Position numbers and translations under genes: made by a program. Below the pieces are notes generated by a model, which saw only the letters and a program-made list of their open reading frames with translations, had not been told where the DNA came from and did not search any database. Positions 1 to 7,577 of a stretch of DNA of 23,884 nt are shown one piece after another (the stretch's first letter is position 1; each line of letters begins with the position of its first letter). This DNA comes from JAUVIB01 sp964424545 (GTDB lineage Bacteria > Calditrichota > Calditrichia > Calditrichales > Calditrichaceae), in assembly GCA_964424545.1 (NCBI GenBank), contig CAYRJN010000037.1:1-23884 (forward strand). Reading direction: 5' to 3'.

Positions 1-3000
1 TTTCTTTTAGCACCATATAGGCAATGGATTTATTAGGCAGAGGCAATTGATCGGGTAAGGCCTGATTTCCGAAGAAATTAAAATCGAAATGAATGCCGCC
101 TTCGTCAAGATATGCGATCCGATTCCCGCCGTACAGAAATTCAACCGTACCGGTTTTAACTTTGAATGGTTTAAATTGAAACGTAAAATCGTTAGAGAAA
201 TTAGCGCTTAAACTATCTAACTGCTGTCCCGCAAAATTAAGGCCGACGGTTGTGATACCGCTAAGCTGTAATCCGTTTTTATTGATGCTCAAATTAGACG
301 GCAGATTAAGCATCATGGTATTTTCTTCTAATTGACTTAAACCGGCCTGCACGGCGTTCCAACTTAAATTACCGTCGGCTATGCCGAGTTTAAAGGCAAA
401 GCTACTGTTAAAATAAGCGTTTCCTGAAATAACCCTGAACGATTTTAAATCGAGAAGGAGGTGATCGAATACCACGCCAATTTGCGAACCGGCCAAAGCG
501 AGCTGTTGTGTTCCGTTGATTTCCAGCCCCTGTTTGCTAAGTGTTGCGCTTGAAATATGAAACGTAAGAATCGGATTGATATCCGGTATCTTTAAGGCAA
601 AGTTTGAAAAAGTAAGGCTGCCGTTTAAAAGTTTGCCGGAAATTAAATCGATGGAAATATTACCGTTTGCCGTAGATTCGGAATTGGATATTCCGGGCAT
701 GGATGCTGTTACTTCGGCGGAAAGAATGGCTTGTTGGGCCGTATCGGAAAAGGCGAACTGTAAAGAGCTTGATGTTACATTAATGGTTAAAAATCCGAAC
801 TTTAAAGGACAAGTCGGCGTAAAATTTTCAATTTGTCCGCTGATTTTTCCGAAACCGTCTAATCTAAGAGACGATGTTCCTAGAGATTGCGCTTCTGAAC
901 AACCGAATATATCCGGCAGTTTAAGATTGCCGGTCATAGTTAATGTGGATTGGTTGTTAAGGGAATTATTATCCCAGGTTAAGTCAAGAACACCGCCAAG
1001 CGTTTGTACAATATAAGCTGCGCCCCCTCCTAAGGGAATGGAACCTTCCTCGCCCGTAAAAGTAACGGGAGAAAACTCATGATAAATATGTGGAGAGCCG
1101 ATATTTAAATCGTTTAAGTGAAACACTTTATTGCGCAATCCCGATGGAAAATTCATAGGAAGATTGGGTAACTTGATATCAATATCGGCTGAAAAATTCC
1201 AATCAGGCCGCGATCCGTTTGCCCAGTTGAACTGCATAGCGCCCACGCGAAAATTTTTCAATTCTACGCTTAGTCCGGCAAGTTCAAACGGAGCAAGCGA
1301 TAAATTATTAAAATTTTGTTCTTCCAAAGAAATCCCGTTTTGTGTTATATGAATTCCATGAATAACCGGGGTTCCGAGATTACCGATATTATTCAAATCG
1401 AATTCGGCGTCCATGGAAAGGTCAAATGTGTATTGACCGCCGCCATAGGAAAAATTGTTTACATTCAATTGGCGTAAAGCAAGTTCCATCCAATCCATAT
1501 TCAATTTCATATTTTGGCTGAGATTCGGTCGAAAAGATTCAAGTTGTAAACCATTGCTTTTACTTAATCTGAGTGATATTTCAGGATAAGCGCTTAATGT
1601 AGTTGTAAAAGGAAACAAAAGGTTGGAGGTTAATCCGATGTCAAAATCAAAAGCGCCGCTTTGAGCATTAAAAGAAATTGTTCCGGCAAGCGAACGAATA
1701 TCCAACTTAAGAAAATCATTATTGGGAATTATCGATAAATGTTGGTGCCCGGTTAAACCAATGGGAAAAGAGATGTTAGGAAAATCCCATTGGATATTCG
1801 GAAACGTCCATGAACTGTCTGACGATAAAAAGCGAATTTCAGCGTCAGTACGTGCCGAAAGGGCGCCAATGTCGATATGTATTTTATTCAGATGCACTTT
1901 CAATAGTTCATTATCAAAATGGACAATCGGATTATCCCAATCTCCGTTATAATCCAATTGCCCCGAAATTCCGGCGCTGTTTAACTTGATTTTTCCGTTT
2001 AGATCCTGAGGATTGATATAATCGTTTTCCGGTATATCGAATTGAGCGGAAAAGGCCAGACCTTCCGCCGGCGTAAAGGTTAAGTCGGTTAGTTTTATCG
2101 GCAAATCTTCCAATCCCGGAAGAGTGGATAAGACGCTCGAAAGCGAGCCGCTTACGTCTCCGCTGACAAATATAGGCGGATATAAAGCACCTTTTTGGAA
2201 ATGAAGCCCGTTAATACTCACAGGAACTTCAATCGAATCGCTTTGGATATAAGCCACTAAAGTAGCGCCGCCGTCAAGAATATAATCGGTAGCGGTTTCC
2301 GTTTTACTGACGGTGGAAAGGTTTTTTAAAAAAGCAACGCCAGGCACCAGTTCAAGCCGGTTTATTTCGGCAAGATCGGCGGATTCTTCGGTACGCTCCT
2401 GGTAAAAGAAAGAGGTAATTGCCGACCGCCCTTCATTTTCGCCGAGAACATGATTGAAATTTGGACCGGGATTATTATTAAAAGCCTGCACATACCAAAT
2501 ATATTTTTTCCCGCGTTCAAGACGACCGTAGGCGGAAGCAGGATATATCAACTGCGTATTATTAATAACGTCTTCTTCGAATACGGGGTATGCCGATGTA
2601 ATTACGCGATAGGGGATTTGGCCGGGTTTAATTTCAAAAACGCCGATATGATATCGAATGTTAAAATTGGATATACCCTGAACCGCCGCCGTCCATTGAA
2701 AAATCAAACTGTTTTCGTTTAAAACCGTTTCTCCGTCCATGGGCGATAACAGTTGAATTTGGTCAAAAGAGAGAATATAAAATACCGCGATTTCGGGACC
2801 ATATACAGGGTCTTGTTCTCCTTCTCTGTAAAGATTTACGGTTAAAGTATAGGAACTTTCCGGAATTTGATTGGTTCTTTTTACCTGGTTTACAATATCA
2901 TCATTAATCGTCTTGGTATGCGCGTCCATAATATGTGTATTGTCTATCGTATAAGTCCCGCCGCCCAATACGGTAAAGATTTCGCTGGTTCCCTCTAAAA

Positions 3001-3214
3001 TCATTCCATAATCATCGGAGCTGAGTTCAAATTTAATGTAATAGGTTTCCGTCGCCGTGTTGGTATTAAAGACGGTTACCTGAATCACATTTGGCACCGA
3101 TAACCAATCATTAATATAAGGGGACAGAAACTGTGTATTTGTATTAATTTGCATGGTTTGTGGAAAAAGGAATGAGACAAAGAAAAATATGGAGAAAACA
3201 ACGCGCTTAAACAT
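1..3214 (-). CDS. Very large secreted modular protein of unknown function, C-terminus cut by window edge
   Basis: An open frame without stop runs from an ATG at 3214 to the left edge (at least 1071 codons). AGGAG lies a few bases before the ATG. The N-terminus is a signal peptide (MFKRVVFSIFFFVSFLFPQ). Residues about 26-145 form a beta-rich domain beginning near SPYINDWLSVPNVIQVTV, which reminds me of N-terminal modules of large Bacteroidota surface proteins (TANFOR-like; from memory). Residues about 153-275 look like a fibronectin/Ig-type domain (LLSPMDGE, FQWTAA, GKKYIWYVQAF). From about 290 onward the protein is long, low in cysteine and built of short beta-strand-like units with recurring NGL-x-L/SxxGL phrases, such as KQGLEINGTQ and KNGLQLSGITT, suggesting an elongated beta-solenoid or AsmA-like fold (inference). 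It is probably exported to the cell surface or periplasm. Whether a T9SS sorting domain ends it cannot be seen. Existence is certain; function is not recognised. Confidence 0.85.
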   Translation of the reverse strand, partial: MFKRVVFSIFFFVSFLFPQTMQINTNTQFLSPYINDWLSVPNVIQVTVFNTNTATETYYIKFELSSDDYGMILEGTSEIFTVLGGGTYTIDNTHIMDAHTKTINDDIVNQVKRTNQIPESSYTLTVNLYREGEQDPVYGPEIAVFYILSFDQIQLLSPMDGETVLNENSLIFQWTAAVQGISNFNIRYHIGVFEIKPGQIPYRVITSAYPVFEEDVINNTQLIYPASAYGRLERGKKYIWYVQAFNNNPGPNFNHVLGENEGRSAITSFFYQERTEESADLAEINRLELVPGVAFLKNLSTVSKTETATDYILDGGATLVAYIQSDSIEVPVSINGLHFQKGALYPPIFVSGDVSGSLSSVLSTLPGLEDLPIKLTDLTFTPAEGLAFSAQFDIPENDYINPQDLNGKIKLNSAGISGQLDYNGDWDNPIVHFDNELLKVHLNKIHIDIGALSARTDAEIRFLSSDSSWTFPNIQWDFPNISFPIGLTGHQHLSIIPNNDFLKLDIRSLAGTISFNAQSGAFDFDIGLTSNLLFPFTTTLSAYPEISLRLSKSNGLQLESFRPNLSQNMKLNMDWMELALRQLNVNNFSYGGGQYTFDLSMDAEFDLNNIGNLGTPVIHGIHITQNGISLEEQNFNNLSLAPFELAGLSVELKNFRVGAMQFNWANGSRPDWNFSADIDIKLPNLPMNFPSGLRNKVFHLNDLNIGSPHIYHEFSPVTFTGEEGSIPLGGGAAYIVQTLGGVLDLTWDNNSLNNQSTLTMTGNLKLPDIFGCSEAQSLGTSSLRLDGFGKISGQIENFTPTCPLKFGFLTINVTSSSLQFAFSDTAQQAILSAEVTASMPGISNSESTANGNISIDLISGKLLNGSLTFSNFALKIPDINPILTFHISSATLSKQGLEINGTQQLALAGSQIGVVFDHLLLDLKSFRVISGNAYFNSSFAFKLGIADGNLSWNAVQAGLSQLEENTMMLNLPSNLSINKNGLQLSGITTVGLNFAGQQLDSLSANFSNDFTFQFKPFKVKTGTVEFLYGGNRIAYLDEGGIHFDFNFFGNQALPDQLPLPNKSIAYMVLKE

Positions 3215-3303
3215 TTTATTACTCCTAATATCATTGTTTTGATAAAATTAATAAATTTAGATAGGAACATTCAAATAGTATTTTAAAAAACATTAAAAAA
3301 AAA

Positions 3304-3315
3304 TGATATATATCA
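3304..3315. promoter_or_regulatory. CRP/FNR-like palindrome TGATATATATCA
   Basis: A perfect 12-bp palindrome with the TGAT-N4-ATCA core typical of CRP/FNR-family sites. On the minus strand the wider context is TGTGATATATATCATT, so one half is the CRP-like TGTGA. It sits about 90 bases upstream of the large secreted-protein start at 3214. In AT-rich DNA such a palindrome can arise by chance, and no CRP/FNR regulator is in the window. Confidence 0.3.
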
Positions 3316-3781
3316 CAAAATTTCGATTCATCATTCAAAGTTTTGAAATTAACAAACCATTGTGTATAGTCATTTAAGTCGTTAAATGATTAATAGACAT
3401 TTTAGCCGTTTATTTGCCATCTTTTTAAGTCTAAGATAAATATTTTTATTTATCCAATATATCAGGGCGCCGGCCTAAGTGATATTCAAGGATCATTTTA
3501 TATTCTTTATCTATTATAACATATTGTTATTTCGTTTGTTATACAATTTAAACATACTGCAAAATTTGTATTTCGAGGAATAATTTTATAATATTTTTCC
3601 AATAACATTTTTTAAATTCCCGTTTAACGATTGATTAAGTGTAATTATGAATGAACGAGGAATACCAAATCAGCTTATGTGACGAAAATCAAATTTAGCG
3701 GATTAAAAAGGGCTGTTGTTTTACAAAAAGAAGTTACTACAATTCCATAGATTAATAGACAACTTAATTTAGCGATAAAGG

Positions 3782-3818
3782 AAAATGCAGTGGTATAAAA
3801 CTTATACCACTGCATTTT
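3782..3818 (-). terminator. Intrinsic terminator after etfA, perfect 17-bp stem
   Basis: The arms AAAATGCAGTGGTATAA (3782-3798) and its exact complement (3802-3818) enclose a 3-base loop. The stem ends in A4/T4, giving a short U run on either strand. It begins about 40 bases past the etfA stop and is the only strong hairpin there, so it most likely ends the fad-etf transcript. The symmetry would also let it work on the plus strand. Confidence 0.75.
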
Positions 3819-3859
3819 ATATGAAATAGATAAATTTTTTGTATTAAAAAAATATACAA

Positions 3860-4807
3860 TTATCCTTTTTTCATCTCTTCAATCATTCTCGGAACAACAT
3901 CAAACAAATCGGCGACAATGCCGTAATCGGCAACCTTAAAAATCGGCGCTTCAGGATCTTTATTAATGGCCACAATATATTTGGAAGAAGACATTCCGGC
4001 AAGATGCTGGATTGCGCCTGAAATACCCACGGCAATATATAAACTCGGCGATACGGTTTTACCCGTTTGTCCCACTTGCTCGTCATGCGGTCTCCAGCCG
4101 GCGTCAACCGCGGCACGAGAAGCTCCGGTAGCCGCGCCGAATAGCGCCGCCAGGTCCTCAATGAGATGCCAATTTTCCGGCCCTTGCATTCCGCGGCCGC
4201 CGGATACGATAATGTCCGCTTCGGTAACGTCCAATTTACCTTTTGCGCCGGAGATAATTTCCTTGACGATGGTTTTAAAATCCGCCGTTTCAACGCTTTG
4301 TTCTTCCACTTCAGCTTTTGCCGGCGATTCTTGTGCGGAGTAGACATTGGGGCGCACGGTAACCACTTTAACTTCCGACGTTAAACGAATCGTCGCCAAA
4401 ACCTTGCCGGCATACATGGGACGTACGATTTTCAAATCTTCGTCTTCGATTTCAATTTTGGTACAATCCGTAGCCATGGCGGCATTCAAGCGCGCCGCAA
4501 CGCGCGGTCCAAGATCTTTACCGAGAGCGGTTGCCCCCATTAACAGTACGTCGGCGCCTTGATTTTTTACGGCATCGGCTAATATTTTGGCGTAACCGTC
4601 CGGCGTGTAGGCGTTTAAGGCATCATTTTTATAAAAAACTACTTTTTCGGCGCCGTATTTTCCCAGCTCTTCGCTCATTCCTTTAACATCGGCTCCGATA
4701 ACGGCAACTTCAAACGGTTGAGCCAGCTCCTTGGCCAAAGAAATATTTTCGAAGGCAATTTTTCTTAATTCACCTTCTCTATGTTCTGCAAAAACTAATA
4801 TTTTCAT
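3860..4807 (-). CDS. etfA: Electron transfer flavoprotein alpha subunit
   Basis: EtfA pairs with EtfB to carry electrons from acyl-CoA dehydrogenases to the membrane quinone pool through an FAD bound mainly by this subunit. The 315-residue length is normal. The N-terminal ETF domain covers about 1-185. The C-terminal FAD domain shows SGGRG (202-206), GASRAAVDAGW (228-238), QVGQTGKTVSP (244-254), the family signature LYIAVGISGAIQH (256-268) and NKD (282-284). AAGGAG precedes the ATG. It lies 46 bases after etfB and is the last gene of the beta-oxidation operon, just before a strong terminator. Confidence 0.97.
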   Translation of the reverse strand: MKILVFAEHREGELRKIAFENISLAKELAQPFEVAVIGADVKGMSEELGKYGAEKVVFYKNDALNAYTPDGYAKILADAVKNQGADVLLMGATALGKDLGPRVAARLNAAMATDCTKIEIEDEDLKIVRPMYAGKVLATIRLTSEVKVVTVRPNVYSAQESPAKAEVEEQSVETADFKTIVKEIISGAKGKLDVTEADIIVSGGRGMQGPENWHLIEDLAALFGAATGASRAAVDAGWRPHDEQVGQTGKTVSPSLYIAVGISGAIQHLAGMSSSKYIVAINKDPEAPIFKVADYGIVADLFDVVPRMIEEMKKG

Positions 4808-4853
4808 AATTTATACTCCTTATTTGTTTTCAAATTCAGGCTGCTTATAATAA

Positions 4854-5603
4854 TCAGATCACTTTAGCTTCTTCGTGAAGCAGACGCAATAATTCCGGCA
4901 CAGCGTCGGCATCTTTTCCCACGATTTTTCCGGGATTTTTAGCCGGCGGATAATTAAACTCGATAATTTCCAAATGATCATCGGAAAGATCAGCGTTTAT
5001 CGATTCAATCTGAATCTTTTTGGCAGCCATAATACCTTTTAAAGAAGCATAACGCGGTTCATTCAATCCTCTTTGGGCGCCGATTATAGCGGGTAATTCG
5101 CATTCTACGATTTCGTGCGCTCCATCCACTTCACGTTCGGCCTTAACTTTATTGCCATCAATCTCCAATTTGATAACAACGGAAACAGCTGGTAGATCCA
5201 ATTTTTCGGCAAGTAATGAAGCCATTTGAGCATGGTCATCGTCAATGGCCTGTTTACCGAGCAGAATGATATCATAGTTTCCTTCCTTTAGCACAGCAGC
5301 TAAAGCGTCGGCTACAACGCCCGGATCATTCGGCGTTTTATCAACGGGAATGTGAATTGCTTTATTGGCTCCCATAGCGAGTGCGCTGCGTACGGCTGAA
5401 GTCACTCTATCCGGACCGAGAGAGATAATGGTTACGTCGCCTCCGTTTTTTTCCTTTATTTGCAGGGCTTCTTCTACGGCGAATTCATCATAGGGATTTA
5501 ATATAAATTTAATTTCTTCCTCGTTAACCGATTTTTTATCATCGCTTAACTTAATACGGGTTTCCGTATCCGGAACCTGTTTTACACATACTGCGATATT
5601 CAT
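4854..5603 (-). CDS. etfB: Electron transfer flavoprotein beta subunit
   Basis: This 249-residue protein is the beta subunit of ETF, which binds AMP and docks on acyl-CoA dehydrogenases. Visible marks are KQVPDTET (8-15), NPYDEFAVEEAL (36-47), GKQAIDDD (116-123) and the beta signature around AEREVDGAHEIVECELP (155-171). The segment LNEPRYASLKGIMAAKK (180-196) closely resembles the recognition loop of the classical mitochondrial/respiratory ETF, so I read it as canonical electron-carrier ETF rather than a bifurcating form (inference). GGAGG precedes the ATG with good spacing. It follows the acyl-CoA dehydrogenase by 118 bases and precedes etfA by 46, so dehydrogenase and acceptor are made together. 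Confidence 0.97.
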   Translation of the reverse strand: MNIAVCVKQVPDTETRIKLSDDKKSVNEEEIKFILNPYDEFAVEEALQIKEKNGGDVTIISLGPDRVTSAVRSALAMGANKAIHIPVDKTPNDPGVVADALAAVLKEGNYDIILLGKQAIDDDHAQMASLLAEKLDLPAVSVVIKLEIDGNKVKAEREVDGAHEIVECELPAIIGAQRGLNEPRYASLKGIMAAKKIQIESINADLSDDHLEIIEFNYPPAKNPGKIVGKDADAVPELLRLLHEEAKVI

Positions 5604-5721
5604 AGTGACCTCCGAAAGTTTATGAAAAAATTGATATAATGATTGATTTTGTTTTATTTAAACTATTGTTAACCTAATTTAAATTAACGAAGCTATTCAT
5701 TTCTCTTTCGTCATTTATTAG

Positions 5722-7461
5722 TTAAAAAGTTGAACTGTACGGATAAAACCCTTCATCAATCACTGTTTGGGCGATTTCTTTCAGCTCTTTATCGTTATTT
5801 TTATCCACCATTAAAATATTGCGCCTTACGCGTCGCCAGGCTTGTTCGCAAAAAGCGTTACAAATGGTAATTTCTCGTTGACACTTATCTTTTCCTTTTT
5901 GTTTAATCAACGTATCAACGCGTGAAATATCGGCAATCATGGCGTAAAGGTCTATGGTGGCGTCGGCTATGCGGTGCTGTATCATTTCACGGTAGATAAT
6001 ATCTTTACCATGAGTAATTAAAACACGTTCGCCGGTGATGAATAAATTTTTCGCCCAAGTTTCAAAATTGGTTTTGGATTGCATTAATGAAGAGTCGACT
6101 TCGCGAATGCGTTCTGTAACGACGCGGTCTTTCAGCCAATTGGTGGCATAGTCGGTTAATAATCCGAATCCCTTGATGGGATCGCGTAAGGCATGGCCGA
6201 TTTTTTTTAAATATTCGCCGCGCTGCTGGATGCCTGCCAAAACGGTAAACATACGTAATATTTCATTCGTACCTTCAAATATCATATTAATACGACTATC
6301 TCGCAAAAGGCGTTCATAAGGATATTCTTTCATATATCCTAATCCTCCAACCATTTGCATACATTCATTGACGCCCTTCCAAGCGACTTCGGTGGCAAAC
6401 ACTTTACACATTGCCGATTCAAGGGAATAATCAACGTCGCCGCGATCGATAAGATTAGTGGTCAAATAAATCATATTTTCCGCTGTGAACATTTCCATAA
6501 CGGTTTGCGCTACTTTTTCCTGAATCATTTCAAACTGCGATAATGTTTTGTTAAATTGCTTTCGTTCTTTGATGTGCGCAAGCGTTAATTTAAGCAGAAC
6601 TTTTAACGCTCCGACAGCGCCGCCGGCCAAACCGAGACGGCCGTTGTTCAATACGCCCATGGCCACTTTAAAACCTTTACCACGTTCGCCGATAAGATTT
6701 TCGAAAGGAATTTCAACATTATCGAAATAAATGGCGGCCGTTGACGAACCTTTAATACCCATTTTGGATTCTTCTTTACCGCGGGAAACGCCGGCCATAT
6801 CGCCGGTTACGATAAATGCGCTAATCTTATCTTTTGTTTTGCCCGTATTGTCGGTTATAGGCTCTTTGGCGAAAACCGTAAAAAAATCGGCAATTCCGCC
6901 GTTGGTAATCCACAGTTTGCTGCCGTTTAAGATATAACAGCCCTTTTCTTCATCGCGTACGGCGCGGCTTTTAATTCCGGCAGCGTCTGAACCGGCGCCG
7001 GGTTCGGTTAAACAATACGCGGCAATCATTTCGCCCGTAGCGAGTGTGGGTAGATATTTTTTCTTTTGTTCGTCGCTGCCGTAAAGAAGCAGAGCTTTTA
7101 ATCCGATAGACTGATGAGCCCCGAGCGTCAGAGCAATAGATGGGTCCTTACTGCTGATGGCTTCAAGCATGCGCACATAACCGCTGTTGGAAAGCCCGAA
7201 TCCTCCGTACTCTTCGGGAATGTTCATTCCAAAAAATCCCAATTCTTTAAGTTGAACGATAATTTCTTCCGGGATTTTAGCCTCTTCGTCAATTTTGGCA
7301 GAATCAATATGATCTTCGGCAAATTTGTTGAAGGTATCGATCATCATTTGTACATTTTCAGCTTCTTCTTTATCCAGCTCGGGATAAGGAAATAATAATT
7401 CGTCTAATATGGCGCCGCTGAAAAGCGCTTTGGAAAAACTCGGTAATACTTGTTTACTCAT
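5722..7461 (-). CDS. Acyl-CoA dehydrogenase, long (VLCAD-like) type
   Basis: Catalyses the first beta-oxidation step, FAD-dependent desaturation of acyl-CoA to trans-2-enoyl-CoA, handing electrons to ETF. At 579 residues it is longer than the usual ~380-residue dehydrogenases and, like VLCAD/ACAD9, has an extra C-terminal helical region (about 410-579). Motifs: IPEEYGGFG (81-89), flavin-binding CLTEPGAGSD (150-159), WITNGG (184-189), MGIKGSST (234-241) and YPYERLLRDSRI..IFEGTNEI, where E396 of FEGT should be the catalytic base. The FEGTN form resembles the very-long-chain class. AAGGA precedes the ATG. It sits between the fused hydratase/dehydrogenase gene and etfBA. Chain-length preference is inferred from length and motif only. 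Confidence 0.95.
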   Translation of the reverse strand: MSKQVLPSFSKALFSGAILDELLFPYPELDKEEAENVQMMIDTFNKFAEDHIDSAKIDEEAKIPEEIIVQLKELGFFGMNIPEEYGGFGLSNSGYVRMLEAISSKDPSIALTLGAHQSIGLKALLLYGSDEQKKKYLPTLATGEMIAAYCLTEPGAGSDAAGIKSRAVRDEEKGCYILNGSKLWITNGGIADFFTVFAKEPITDNTGKTKDKISAFIVTGDMAGVSRGKEESKMGIKGSSTAAIYFDNVEIPFENLIGERGKGFKVAMGVLNNGRLGLAGGAVGALKVLLKLTLAHIKERKQFNKTLSQFEMIQEKVAQTVMEMFTAENMIYLTTNLIDRGDVDYSLESAMCKVFATEVAWKGVNECMQMVGGLGYMKEYPYERLLRDSRINMIFEGTNEILRMFTVLAGIQQRGEYLKKIGHALRDPIKGFGLLTDYATNWLKDRVVTERIREVDSSLMQSKTNFETWAKNLFITGERVLITHGKDIIYREMIQHRIADATIDLYAMIADISRVDTLIKQKGKDKCQREITICNAFCEQAWRRVRRNILMVDKNNDKELKEIAQTVIDEGFYPYSSTF

Positions 7462-7517
7462 AGTATATCCTTAATTAAAATATTAAATATAGGGTAAAAA
7501 TATTTCTAAAAACGATA

Positions 7518-7536
7518 ATCAATATATGTTATTGAT
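7518..7536. repeat. Small inverted repeat in the fadJ-acyl-CoA dehydrogenase spacer
   Basis: ATCAATA and TATTGAT arms (7 bp) enclose TATGT in the 116-base gap between two operon genes. It has no U tract, so it is not a terminator. It might be an operator or RNA-processing hairpin, or chance in AT-rich DNA. Confidence 0.3.
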
Positions 7537-7577
7537 AAATAGCCATACTTCTAAACATATCCTTCGAAATTTAGCGA

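Larger units (their letters stand above)
3215..3859. other. AT-rich intergenic spacer
   Basis: This 645-base stretch separates the end of the fad/etf operon from the start of the large secreted protein; both are read on the minus strand. I see no credible gene. It holds the terminator at 3782-3818, a CRP/FNR-like palindrome at 3304-3315, and a small inverted repeat (TCATTTAA-GTCG-TTAAATGA, 3370-3389) of unknown meaning. The 5' region of the large gene must carry its promoter, but I cannot pick one convincing -35/-10 pair. Confidence 0.6.

Noticed and set aside
576..2722. Several plus-strand open frames of 70-146 codons
   Set aside because: They lie opposite the continuous minus-strand frame of the large secreted protein, have no ribosome sites and resemble nothing.
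3085..3270. Minus-strand 61-codon frame at the start of the large gene
   Set aside because: It is in another frame over the signal-peptide region and lacks a ribosome site; the ATG at 3214 with AGGAG is better.
3648..3657. TGAATGAACG, identical to one half of the FadR box plus three bases
   Set aside because: The second half-site TTCATTCA is missing, so it is not a palindromic operator.
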